The position numbers were made by a program, and so were the translations under genes. The notes under the pieces were generated by a model. The model saw only the letters and a program-made list of their open reading frames with translations. It was not told the DNA's origin and ran no database searches. A DNA stretch of 64,000 nucleotides. Origin: Pandoraea sp. PE-S2T-3 (GTDB lineage: Bacteria > Pseudomonadota > Gammaproteobacteria > Burkholderiales > Burkholderiaceae). The stretch is taken from contig NZ_NGUQ01000018.1 of the NCBI RefSeq assembly GCF_002179965.1, forward strand, positions 248,001 through 312,000, given 5' to 3'. This document shows positions 1 through 7,796 of the stretch, one piece after another; the first letter of the stretch is position 1; the number at the start of each line of letters is the position of its first letter.

Positions 1-1
1 C

Positions 2-481
2 GGCTTCGGCAGCATGACGGGGTTCGACACCGAAAAACTGCTCGCAGAAACGGTCACCGCCGTGGCCGGTCGCAGAGCGCTGTTCTACCCGGGCTGGAGC
101 GGTGCGAATACCTCTGGACTGCCATCTAATTTTCACGTGCTTGGCGACACGCCACACGACTGGCTGTTCCCGAAAACATCGCTCGTCATCCACCATGGCG
201 GCGCCGGAACGTCACATTCGGCGACAGGTGCCGGTGTGCCCTCGGTGGTCGTGCCATTCGCTGGTGACCAGTGGTTCTGGGCCGATCGGTTGCGGCGTGC
301 AGGCGTGGCGGATGAAGCCTTGAGCGGGCGGTCACTACGGGCCGCATCGCTGGCCAAGCGCCTCGAATTCGCTGAGCGCGCAACGACAAAGTCACGTGCG
401 CAGGCACTGGGCGAACAGATGCGCTCGGAAGCCGGTTTGCGCAACGCGATCAACGCCATCGAGCGGCTGATGACGGCGTGA
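2..481 (+). CDS. UGT-like glycosyltransferase, C-terminal part (truncated by window start)
   Basis: The reading frame is open to the left edge of the window, so this is the C-terminal part of a longer gene. The visible start reads GFGSM, a motif common at the start of the nucleotide-sugar-binding domain of GT1-family (UGT/MGT) enzymes. It continues with the family signature HHGGAGTSHSATGAGVPSVVVPF and a following DQ pair, the part that contacts the nucleotide sugar. Members transfer a sugar from UDP- or TDP-sugars to lipids, sterols or small molecules in the cytoplasm. The acceptor cannot be told from this fragment. It ends in a normal stop and is followed by about 155 bp without a gene, which carry a riboswitch for the next gene. 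Confidence 0.8.
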   Translation, partial: GFGSMTGFDTEKLLAETVTAVAGRRALFYPGWSGANTSGLPSNFHVLGDTPHDWLFPKTSLVIHHGGAGTSHSATGAGVPSVVVPFAGDQWFWADRLRRAGVADEALSGRSLRAASLAKRLEFAERATTKSRAQALGEQMRSEAGLRNAINAIERLMTA

Positions 482-564
482 TACTGACGGCTCACCACAC
501 GCCATCCGCCCATTTCTGGCACTCAGTCCACGCACTTTAGTAGCCATTTGCGTTATAGTTTCAC

Positions 565-612
565 GTTGAGGACGACCTCAGCCTGCTGGCAAAACAATCC
601 GGGACGGCCCGG
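565..612 (+). promoter_or_regulatory. Guanidine-II (mini-ykkC) riboswitch upstream of sugE
   Basis: Two small hairpins stand 24-70 bases before the exporter start codon. The first (567-580) has a TGAGG/CCTCA stem closing an ACGA tetraloop and can be extended to 565-582 with a wobble pair. The second (599-612) has a CCGGG/CCCGG stem closing an ACGG tetraloop. Paired stems with ACGR loops define the guanidine-II riboswitch class, which binds guanidinium and usually frees the ribosome binding site of SugE-type exporters. The Shine-Dalgarno AGGAG (625-629) lies just after the second hairpin. A possible -10 element TATAGT is at 554-559, without a convincing -35. Confidence 0.9.
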
Positions 613-635
613 CTCTACCGAAATAGGAGAGCCAT

Positions 636-950
636 ATGGCTTGGATATATTTGCTGTTCGCAGGTCTTCTCGAGATCGTTTGGGCCTTTACGATGAAGCA
701 GTCTGCGGGCTTCACGAAGTGGGTCCCCTCTGTCATCACCTTCGTCACCATGGCCGCCAGCTTCGGTTTGCTGTCGGTCTCCATGAAGACGCTTCCCCTT
801 GGCACGGCTTACACCATCTGGACCGGTATCGGTGCCATCGGCGCATTTACCGTGGGCGTTCTCGTGCTCGGTGAGGCCGCCAGTGCCATGCGACTTCTCG
901 CCGCCGTGCTCATCGTGAGCGGGCTCGTGCTGATGAAGCTCGCGTCATAA
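636..950 (+). CDS. sugE: Guanidinium exporter, SMR family (SugE/Gdx)
   Basis: This 104-residue protein is almost entirely hydrophobic, with four predicted membrane helices, the standard size for small multidrug resistance proteins. It has the conserved membrane glutamate near residue 13 (LLEIVWAF), the Gdx-type KQS that follows, and the GTAYTIWTGIGAIGAF stretch of the third helix. Gdx proteins work as antiparallel dimers that exchange protons for guanidinium. The assignment to the Gdx subtype rather than the polyaromatic-drug (EmrE) subtype is supported by the guanidine-II riboswitch directly upstream. The start codon has a good AGGAG seven bases away. The gene appears to be monocistronic. 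Confidence 0.92.
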   Translation: MAWIYLLFAGLLEIVWAFTMKQSAGFTKWVPSVITFVTMAASFGLLSVSMKTLPLGTAYTIWTGIGAIGAFTVGVLVLGEAASAMRLLAAVLIVSGLVLMKLAS

Positions 951-1136
951 CGCCGCACCCCAAAAGCCTGCATTGACGGAACCCTTGCGGGGGCGCGCGT
1001 GTCCGTATCACGAGTGACATCCGATGCCCCCCTCCGCCGATTGCCCTTCAGCGACAACCGGCATTCAACCGTCACTCAGTCGTCATTGCGTCGCCAAGTA
1101 CGCCCCTTCCCTGAACCCTTCCCTTTAGGAGGCCCG

Positions 1137-1496
1137 GTGGACCTCTCCGAGTACTTCCCTGCCTTGCTGTTTCTGCTCGTCGCCCTGCTCATGGGCACGG
1201 CGTTGCTGTTCGTTGCCAAGCCCATCCGCCCGCACCGGCCGGATGCCGAAAAGAACTCGGCGTACGAATGCGGATTCAATGCGTTCGGGGACGCGCGCAA
1301 ACAGTTCGACGTGCGTTTCTATCGCGTCGCGATTTTCTTCATCGTCTTCGATATCGAACTCGCCTTCACCATCCCGTGGGCGGTCTCCATGCGCGAAGTC
1401 GGCTGGCCCGGCTTCATCGCGATGATGTTCTTCCTGTTCATTCTGGCGTTGGGCTTCGCGTACGAATGGGGCAAGAAAGCGCTGGAGTGGGAATAA
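1137..1496 (+). CDS. nuoA: Isolated NADH-quinone oxidoreductase subunit A (NuoA) paralogue
   Basis: The 119-residue protein has three membrane segments and the NuoA/ND3 signature EKNSAYECGFNAF, with the loop cysteine, followed by FDVRFYRVAIFFIVFDIE and the GWPGFIAM and EWGKKALEWE ends. I chose the GTG start at 1137 because AGGAGG lies four bases upstream and the N-terminus then aligns with the family. An upstream ATG at 999 would add 46 atypical residues. NuoA is a membrane-arm subunit of complex I at the quinone-site interface. No other nuo gene is next to it. The following gene belongs to an unrelated operon, so this is a stand-alone second copy or a relocated gene. Confidence 0.85.
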   Translation: MDLSEYFPALLFLLVALLMGTALLFVAKPIRPHRPDAEKNSAYECGFNAFGDARKQFDVRFYRVAIFFIVFDIELAFTIPWAVSMREVGWPGFIAMMFFLFILALGFAYEWGKKALEWE

Positions 1497-1553
1497 GTCC
1501 AAATAGCCCCCCGTTCACTTCCGACACCCCCGTCAGCATCGACACTCGCGTGC

Positions 1554-1580
1554 ACACCTGTTCATAAGCTGAACAGGTGT
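1554..1580. promoter_or_regulatory. Perfect 11-bp inverted repeat, likely activator site for the mgo-like operon
   Basis: ACACCTGTTCA and TGAACAGGTGT are separated by TAAGC. No run of T follows, so this is not a terminator for nuoA. It lies about 85 bp upstream of the -24 element at 1653, the usual place for an enhancer of a sigma-54 activator. The core ACACCTGT-N11-ACAGGTGT recurs with the same spacing at 12694-12720, before the phosphopantetheinyl transferase gene. Confidence 0.75.
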
Positions 1581-1650
1581 CATGCGCGAACACCCCTTCC
1601 AAACTCGGCGGAATTTATCTCGATGCCCGAGATACTTACGTTTCGAGGGA

Positions 1651-1668
1651 TTGGTATCGAACTTGCTA
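1651..1668 (+). promoter_or_regulatory. Sigma-54 (-24/-12) promoter of the mgo-like operon
   Basis: TTGGTATCGAACTTGCTA keeps the invariant GG (1653-1654) and GC (1665-1666) exactly ten bases apart and has TTGCT at the -12 end. The expected transcription start is near 1678. This rules out the TTG at 1673 as start of the next gene and favours the GTG at 1754. Confidence 0.75.
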
Positions 1669-1753
1669 ATCCTTGAACGCGACGACGAGAACGTCGCGCA
1701 GCGCTCCCCTCGCGCAGGTTGAACTCATCTTCATTACCTCAAGGATGCTTACC

Positions 1754-2539
1754 GTGGACAAGATCGAATACCTCGAACGGCAGATCAAGGAACATCACGC
1801 GACGCTCGCACACCACCCCGTGTTTCACTCCATCGAATCGATACAAGGTTTGCAGGTCTTCATGGAGTGGCACGTCTTCGCGGTCTGGGATTTCATGTCG
1901 CTGGTCAAGCGTCTCCAGGCCGACCTCACCACGATCACGCTGCCGTGGGTTGCTCCGCGCAACATCCACGCAGCACGCCTGATCAACGAAATCGTGCTGG
2001 GCGAAGAGTGTGACGACACCCCGCAGGGCCCGATGAGCCACTTCGATCTCTACCTCGCCGCCATGCGCGACGTGGGCGCCGATACGCGCCAGATCGCCCA
2101 ACTGATCGATCTGGTGAAAAAGGGCAACAGCGTGAGCGCATCGCTCGTGACCGTGGGTGCCCCGGCGCCGGTCGTGCGCTTCGTCAACTCGACTTTCGCC
2201 ACCTGCTACGAAGGCGCCACGCACCAGGTGCTCGGCAACTTCTTCTACGGCCGCGAAAACGTGATTCCCGACATGTTCCGCACGCTGCTCGACGGCTGGA
2301 AGATCGACGCGAAGAGCGTGCCGTTGCTCACCTACTACCTCGATCGCCATATCGAAGTCGACTCGGGCGAACACGGCCCGGCCGCGCGCGCCATGATCGT
2401 CGAAGCCGCGCAGGGCGAAGAGCGTCTGATGATCGAAGCCCTCGAAGCCGGACTGCGCGCCATCGACGAGCGCCTGCGCCTGTGGGACGGCCTGCACGAA
2501 CACATCGTGGCGCTGCAAAAGGAAGCGGTCGCCGCCTGA
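1754..2539 (+). CDS. mgoB: DUF3050 haem-oxygenase-like protein (MgoB/PvfA-like)
   Basis: The 261-residue all-helical protein has the DUF3050 pattern: HPVFHSI near residue 22, [14 protein letters not shown] near 37, [10 protein letters not shown] near 77, then [16 protein letters not shown] and [11 protein letters not shown] near 198. The repeated His/Glu residues suggest a haem-oxygenase-like fold that may hold iron, which is inference. The family accompanies the diiron N-oxygenase and the A-T-R NRPS in mgo/pvf clusters, where it is required for the signal molecule. The GTG at 1754 is preceded by AAGG nine bases away. ATG 1745 is an alternative. The gene is first in the operon, behind the sigma-54 promoter at 1651. 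Confidence 0.8.
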   Translation: MDKIEYLERQIKEHHATLAHHPVFHSIESIQGLQVFMEWHVFAVWDFMSLVKRLQADLTTITLPWVAPRNIHAARLINEIVLGEECDDTPQGPMSHFDLYLAAMRDVGADTRQIAQLIDLVKKGNSVSASLVTVGAPAPVVRFVNSTFATCYEGATHQVLGNFFYGRENVIPDMFRTLLDGWKIDAKSVPLLTYYLDRHIEVDSGEHGPAARAMIVEAAQGEERLMIEALEAGLRAIDERLRLWDGLHEHIVALQKEAVAA

Positions 2540-2641
2540 GTGCCGAGTTCTGGCGGGTCGTCGCTCTCACCCGCAGCCCCCGGGCGGACGCCCCCCGGTC
2601 CGCCCAGCTTTTCGCCAGTCCCCACGATCCGAGGCAACGCC

Positions 2642-3565
2642 ATGTCATTGCAGAGTTACGTCAGCCACGCTGACCAATGGGAGCAACGCGCCACGATCCG
2701 CTCGCGCCCGCGCCGTATCGTCGAAGACGACGAGCTGAGCTACTACCCGGTCGAGCGTCAGCCGCTCTACGCGCATCCGGCGGTGATCGATGCCGGGCGC
2801 GACGTGCAGGAGTACATCCTGCTGCAAAGCTTCTACAAGTACATCAACGACGTCATCATCTTCGAGACGGAAATCGTCAACAAAACGGCACTCGCCATCG
2901 CCAAGTTGCGCTTTCCGTTCGAATTTCCGTTTGCGTGCCGCAGCGACGCGATGTCGGTCGTCATCGACGAGAACTACCACGCCTATGTGGCGATGGACTA
3001 TCTCGATCAGGTGGAGCGCAACACCGGCATCGCCCCCATCGAGCAGAACCGCGAAATCGAACTCTCGCGCGCCATTCCCCGCGCGATGGAATACGTGCCC
3101 GAGCAATACGCCGCCGGCATGGAACTGCTGGGCGTGGCCATCTCCGAGAACACCGTGACGGCCGAAGTCGCCGCCTTCTCGCGCGACAACACGCTCAAGC
3201 GCTCGGTCAAGGGCGTGATGGCCGATCACCTCGCCGACGAGGGCCGCCATTCGGTGTTCTGGATCAATCTGGTCAAGCTCTACTGGCAGTCGATCGACGA
3301 GACGGCACGCATCGAACTCGGCCGTGGCCTGCCGTTCTTCCTCACGGAATACCTCACGAACGAGCTGCAACTGGAGTTCGATCGCCGTCTGATCAGCACG
3401 CTTGCGCTGCCGGCCGCCACGCGCGAACAGATCGCCAACGACATGGTCGGCGCCTACCCCATCACGAATCAGCACCCGATGATCGTCAACATCCGCAAGT
3501 TTCTGAAGATGGCCGGCCTGCTCGATCACGAACCCACCCGCGCCGCTGTTGCGCAATACCTCTGA
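2642..3565 (+). CDS. mgoC: AurF-like diiron N-oxygenase (MgoC/PvfB-like)
   Basis: The 307-residue protein resembles p-aminobenzoate N-oxygenase AurF. Likely diiron ligands are visible: a glutamate in FETE at residue 75, the E-x-x-H of DENYH at 110-113, a glutamate near 169, and the H-x3-E-x2-H of DHLADEGRH at 196-203. In mgo/pvf/ham clusters this enzyme oxidises the nitrogen of an amino-acid-derived intermediate on the way to a diazeniumdiolate. The ATG at 2642 is chosen for GAGG about seven bases upstream. An in-frame earlier start would add 34 low-complexity residues. The stop is 10 bp from the start of the NRPS gene, so translation is probably coupled. Confidence 0.87.
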   Translation: MSLQSYVSHADQWEQRATIRSRPRRIVEDDELSYYPVERQPLYAHPAVIDAGRDVQEYILLQSFYKYINDVIIFETEIVNKTALAIAKLRFPFEFPFACRSDAMSVVIDENYHAYVAMDYLDQVERNTGIAPIEQNREIELSRAIPRAMEYVPEQYAAGMELLGVAISENTVTAEVAAFSRDNTLKRSVKGVMADHLADEGRHSVFWINLVKLYWQSIDETARIELGRGLPFFLTEYLTNELQLEFDRRLISTLALPAATREQIANDMVGAYPITNQHPMIVNIRKFLKMAGLLDHEPTRAAVAQYL

Positions 3566-3575
3566 GGACCGGGCC

Positions 3576-6500
3576 ATGAGAGCGATTTCTTTCGCCGTCG
3601 TCGGTAACAACCGTCTGGGCGCACGTGTGTTTCAGGCACTCCACGACATGGGTCACGATGTGAGCCCGGCCTGCGCCGACACCGGACCCTTGCGCGATAT
3701 CGCCGAGCAGTTGGGTGCCGCCGTGCCCGCCTCTGGCACGGTACTCACCGGTATCGAATGGCGCATCGACTGCGGCGCGGCCGATCCGCAAATCGGCTGC
3801 GAGGCACAACATAGCCTCACGTTCACTGCGCGCGCCCCGGCGTTCCCGCCCACGCGCGCCGATCTCGCGTGGCAATGGGCAGGCCCGAAGGGAATCGCCG
3901 ACGTCGTGACCAGCGTCTGCCAGTTTGGCGAACCCGTGTGCGGTGCCGATCTGGCCGCCCAGATCGATATCGAAGCCGAAACCCTGCTCGTGGATACGGT
4001 GAGCCGCCTCGGCCGCGATGCGCTTTCGCTCGACGACCTCAAACCGGCAAAGAAGAAGCCTGGCGGCGTCGCCCTCGACTTGCATCAGTTGTCCGGCTGG
4101 CATCTGACGAACGAAACCGCGCGCGACGTCGTACTCGAACCGTCGCTGCCCGAAATGGTGTCGCGCCGGGCCGTTGCCACGCCGTCCGCGATTGCCCTGC
4201 GCGATGCCGACGGCGACGTCGACTACCGCACCTTCGTGGGTGCGTCGATGAAGCTTGCGTCGCAACTCGCTGCATTGATGCCGGCAGCGTCAGCCGACGA
4301 CGATGCCCCGCGTGTCATTGCCGTGCGCCTCCGGAAGTCGCGCCTGCTGTACACGGCCATTCTCGGTGCCATCGGCGCGGGCGCCGCGTACGCGCCGCTC
4401 GACCCGTCGTTCCCGCCCGACCGCGTGCGCCAGATTCTGGAACAAAGCCGCGCCGTCTGCCTGCTCACCGATGAAGACTTCGACGAGAGCGTGCTGGCGG
4501 GTCTCGACGTCAAGGTGCTGCGCATCACGGCGCTCGACGCAGAGAACATCGATATCGCCAACACCTCGTGGCCGGTAGAGCGTCAAGCCGATCGCACGCA
4601 GCGTTGCGCCATCACGATCTTCACGTCCGGATCGACGGGCACGCCCAAGGGCGTCATGCTCACGCATCGCAACATCGTGCACTTCTGCCATTGGTATCGC
4701 GACTACATCGGCATGGACGCCAGCTCGCGCGTGTTGCAGTTTTGCACGGTGGCCTTCGACGTCTCCCTGCTCGACATCTTCCCGACGTTCCTCGCGGGCG
4801 CAACGCTTGTGATCCCGACGGAAGAACAGCGCCACGCACTGGATGACCTGAGCGCGCTCATCGCCGACGAAGCGCTGACGCATGCGTTCCTGCCGCCCGC
4901 CCTGCTCGCCGTGATGCCGGACGCCGAATGGCCTGCGCTGCGGCATCTGCTGACCGGCGGCGACGTCTGCTTCCCGGAAACCATCGCGCGCTGGAGCCAA
5001 GGGCGCGAATTCCACAACATCTTCGGCCCGGCCGAGTGCACGGTGCTCGTCACCATCGCGCGTCTGAAGGCCGGAGACAGCAATCGCATGATCGGCCGCC
5101 CGATTGCCAACGTGCGCTGCTACGTGCTCGACGAAGCGGGCGAACCCGCGCTGACCGGCCAGCCGGGCGAACTGTGTGTGGCGGGTGCCGGCGTTGCCGA
5201 CGGCTACCTGCACCGGCCGGATCTGACGCAAAACAGCTTCGTGCCGAATCCGTTTGCAGATGCCGACGGTGTCTGGCCCGCCGCCAGCGACGAGACGCTG
5301 TATCGCACGGGCGACATCGTGCAGTGGGACGACAGCGGCGTGCTGCACTTCGTGGGCCGTCGCGATGCACAGGTGAAGATTCGCGGCTTCCGCGTGGAAA
5401 TGGGCGAGATCGAAGGGGCTGTGCTGGCCACCGGCCTCTACGGCCAGTGCGCGTGTGTCGTCGACGACCGCAAACGCATTCGTGGCTTCGTCGCGCGCCC
5501 CGGGTCGGCGCAGGCGACCGGCGACGCGGTGCGCGAACAACTCGCCGCGCGGCTGCCCGACTACATGGTGCCGTTTGAGATCGTGGTGCTCGACGCCCTG
5601 CCCGCCACCAACAACGGCAAGATCGACCGGGGCGCGCTCTCGCGCATGCCGGCGCAGCGCGTCGTGACTGCGACGGAAGACGAACCGCTCACCGAAACGG
5701 AAACGCAGTTGCGCGCCCTCTGGGCACGGCTGCTTGATCTCGAACCGTTCGAGATTGGCCGCGACGATTCGTTCTTCAATCTCGGCGGCCATTCGTTGCT
5801 GGTCTCCCGCCTGATGCTGGCCGTGAAGAAGGAGTTTGGCGGCAATGCACCGCTCGCGCGCTTCATGGAGCGCCCGACCGTGGGCGCGTTGGCCTCGCTG
5901 CTGACCAGCGACGATCTGAAGAAGGGCGAACGCATTCCGCAGCGCGTCTTCGACGACATGGCACTGCCTGAGGAAATTCGACCGGTCGATGGACTGCGTC
6001 CGACGCCCGACGGTGCCAAGGCGATTCTGCTGACTGGCGCCAACGGTTTCCTCGGCACGTTTATCGCAGCGGAGTTGATCGCGCAAACGTCCGCCGTCGT
6101 GCACTGCATGGTGCGCGCGCCCAGTCAGAAGGACGGTGAAGGCCGTCTCGCACAAGCGCTGCACGCCAACGGTCTCGGCGCACTGATCGGGCACCCGCGC
6201 CTGAAGGTCGTGCTCGGCGATCTGGCCAAGCCGCATCTTGGACTCACCCCCGATACGTGGCACGCACTCGCACGCGACATCGATGCGATTTATCACAACG
6301 GTGCGCACGTCAACCACGTCTACGACTACCCGTATCTGTACGACGCGAATGTCGGCGCGACGCTCGAACTGCTGCGGCTCGCCTGCGAGTACCGCAACAA
6401 GTCGATGCACTTCGTCTCGACGCTGTCGGCAGCGAGTGCGATGGACGACAAGGGCCACGTGCTCGAAGCCGGCCCCGCGCGCAATGCCCCGGCGTTCGTG

Positions 6501-7160
6501 AACAACGGCTACAACGTGACGAAATGGGTCGCGGAGCATCTGGTCTGGGAGGCCGCCGAGCGCGGCGTGGACGCAACCATCCTGCGCCCGGGCAACATCA
6601 CGGGCGTGGCGAGTTCCGGTCTGTGCCAGCCCACGCGCAACCGCATCCTGCTGCTCGTGAAGGGGTCGCTGCAACTGGGCGCAGCACCGGCCGGCGACAC
6701 CGATTTCGACTTCACACCGGTCGACTTCCTCGCGCACGCTGCGGTGCGTTGCACGACTGACCCGCAGCGCGAATTGCGCGTGTTCCACCTGCAAAACCCG
6801 CAACCGCTGACGTGGGAAGACTATCTCGGCGCATTGGCACCCTGCGGCTACTCACTGGCGTTGGAAGAGCCCGCCGACTGGCGCAACCGCCTCACGTCGA
6901 TCGATGAAACGAACGCGCTGTTCGATGTCGTGGCGTTCTATCTCGACGACAGTCAGGAAGACATCGGCGACATGGCGCGCATTGCGCACCAGCGCACCGC
7001 CGAAACGCTGGGACGTCTGGGCGTCGCTTACCCGCGCAAAGACCCCCAGTTGCTGGCGGCGCACTTCAACTACCTGATCGAAAGCGGTTTTCTGCCGCTG
7101 CCGGCCACCGTCGACGAGCCGTACACACAACGAGAGCTGGACACCGAGCCGGCCGCCTGA
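3576..7160 (+). CDS. mgoA: Single-module NRPS, adenylation-thiolation-reductase (MgoA/PvfC/HamD-like)
   Basis: The 1194-residue enzyme has, in order: an N-terminal stretch of about 190 residues without a recognised motif, an adenylation domain (about 190-680; core A3 motif FTSGSTGTPKG near 348), a thiolation domain with the phosphopantetheine serine at 740 (LGGHSLL), and a terminal reductase of the extended short-chain dehydrogenase type (TGANGFLG near 816, Y979-x3-K983). No condensation domain is present. Such an enzyme loads one amino acid and releases it reductively, as described for PvfC/MgoA. The substrate cannot be read reliably by eye; leucine or valine is expected from the family. The ATG at 3576 is preferred over 3549, which would overlap mgoC. 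Confidence 0.9.
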   Translation: MRAISFAVVGNNRLGARVFQALHDMGHDVSPACADTGPLRDIAEQLGAAVPASGTVLTGIEWRIDCGAADPQIGCEAQHSLTFTARAPAFPPTRADLAWQWAGPKGIADVVTSVCQFGEPVCGADLAAQIDIEAETLLVDTVSRLGRDALSLDDLKPAKKKPGGVALDLHQLSGWHLTNETARDVVLEPSLPEMVSRRAVATPSAIALRDADGDVDYRTFVGASMKLASQLAALMPAASADDDAPRVIAVRLRKSRLLYTAILGAIGAGAAYAPLDPSFPPDRVRQILEQSRAVCLLTDEDFDESVLAGLDVKVLRITALDAENIDIANTSWPVERQADRTQRCAITIFTSGSTGTPKGVMLTHRNIVHFCHWYRDYIGMDASSRVLQFCTVAFDVSLLDIFPTFLAGATLVIPTEEQRHALDDLSALIADEALTHAFLPPALLAVMPDAEWPALRHLLTGGDVCFPETIARWSQGREFHNIFGPAECTVLVTIARLKAGDSNRMIGRPIANVRCYVLDEAGEPALTGQPGELCVAGAGVADGYLHRPDLTQNSFVPNPFADADGVWPAASDETLYRTGDIVQWDDSGVLHFVGRRDAQVKIRGFRVEMGEIEGAVLATGLYGQCACVVDDRKRIRGFVARPGSAQATGDAVREQLAARLPDYMVPFEIVVLDALPATNNGKIDRGALSRMPAQRVVTATEDEPLTETETQLRALWARLLDLEPFEIGRDDSFFNLGGHSLLVSRLMLAVKKEFGGNAPLARFMERPTVGALASLLTSDDLKKGERIPQRVFDDMALPEEIRPVDGLRPTPDGAKAILLTGANGFLGTFIAAELIAQTSAVVHCMVRAPSQKDGEGRLAQALHANGLGALIGHPRLKVVLGDLAKPHLGLTPDTWHALARDIDAIYHNGAHVNHVYDYPYLYDANVGATLELLRLACEYRNKSMHFVSTLSAASAMDDKGHVLEAGPARNAPAFVNNGYNVTKWVAEHLVWEAAERGVDATILRPGNITGVASSGLCQPTRNRILLLVKGSLQLGAAPAGDTDFDFTPVDFLAHAAVRCTTDPQRELRVFHLQNPQPLTWEDYLGALAPCGYSLALEEPADWRNRLTSIDETNALFDVVAFYLDDSQEDIGDMARIAHQRTAETLGRLGVAYPRKDPQLLAAHFNYLIESGFLPLPATVDEPYTQRELDTEPAA

Positions 7161-7214
7161 CCTCGTGGATTCAATGATTCTCGTGCAGTCCCTTCTCACA
7201 TCAAGGAGCACATC

Positions 7215-7706
7215 ATGTTGCAAAAAGTCCGCACCGAGCTGCAACCCGACACGCTGATTCACAACCTGAGCACCACCGTGCATGCCGGCGTCGCGGATCT
7301 CGACGCCCCTGCACGCAAGGTGTGGGACGTGGTTGGCCGCTTCGACGGCTACAACCGCTTCGTCACCGGTCTGGAGTACATCCAGATGACCGGCACCGCC
7401 ACCGGCCCGCGCTCGCTGCGCCACAAGCACTTCACCGGCGGCGACCTCGTCGTGGAGCAACTGAACACGCGCGACGATGCCGGCATGACGATGAGCTGGA
7501 CGCTCATTTACACCACGTTCGACATCGGCAACATGTGGGCGTCGATGGAAGTCGTGCCGCGCGGCGACAACGGCTGTACGGCCACCTACCGCATCGTCGG
7601 CGAAGCCAAATCCGGCAACCCGAAAGACCAACCGGCGTTCGACGCCTTTGCCGTCGCGTTCCTGAAAATGGCGATGGACAACCTGCGCACGATGTTCAAC
7701 GGCTGA
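7215..7706 (+). CDS. mgoD: SRPBCC / polyketide-cyclase-like protein (MgoD/PvfD-like)
   Basis: The 163-residue protein has the SRPBCC ligand-binding pattern: HAGVADLDAPARKVWDVVGRF near residue 24, a central beta-rich part, and a C-terminal helix FDAFAVAFLKMAMDNLR. It is the fourth gene in the same order as mgoBCAD/pvfABCD, where the homologue is annotated as a polyketide cyclase/dehydrase-like protein and contributes to signal formation by an unclear step. AAGGAG lies nine bases before the ATG. A 54-bp gap separates it from the NRPS gene and a hairpin terminator follows, so it closes the operon. Confidence 0.85.
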   Translation: MLQKVRTELQPDTLIHNLSTTVHAGVADLDAPARKVWDVVGRFDGYNRFVTGLEYIQMTGTATGPRSLRHKHFTGGDLVVEQLNTRDDAGMTMSWTLIYTTFDIGNMWASMEVVPRGDNGCTATYRIVGEAKSGNPKDQPAFDAFAVAFLKMAMDNLRTMFNG

Positions 7707-7739
7707 CCGGGACGCCTGCGAGACGTTGGCTGCCCTTCG

Positions 7740-7771
7740 ATCCTCCGCGGCGCTCGCTGCGGAGGATTTCT
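7740..7771 (+). terminator. Rho-independent-type hairpin after the mgo-like operon
   Basis: A perfect 9-bp stem (ATCCTCCGC at 7740-7748, GCGGAGGAT at 7759-7767) with a 10-base loop is followed by a short T-rich stretch. The weak T-tract may allow some readthrough into the aminotransferase gene. Confidence 0.6.
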
Positions 7772-7796
7772 TACCTGCTTCGTCACGGACCGCCTC

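Noticed and set aside
1554-1580. The inverted repeat as a terminator of nuoA
   Set aside because: No T-tract follows, and the loop is only five bases. The matching copy before the PPTase gene makes an operator more likely.
1673-1753. TTG 1673 as start of the DUF3050 gene
   Set aside because: It has no ribosome binding site and lies upstream of the transcription start predicted from the sigma-54 promoter.
4290-6803. An 837-codon open frame on the minus strand inside the NRPS gene
   Set aside because: It is a GC-rich shadow: its protein is rich in Arg, His, Gln and Val with no domain, while the plus strand has a full NRPS.
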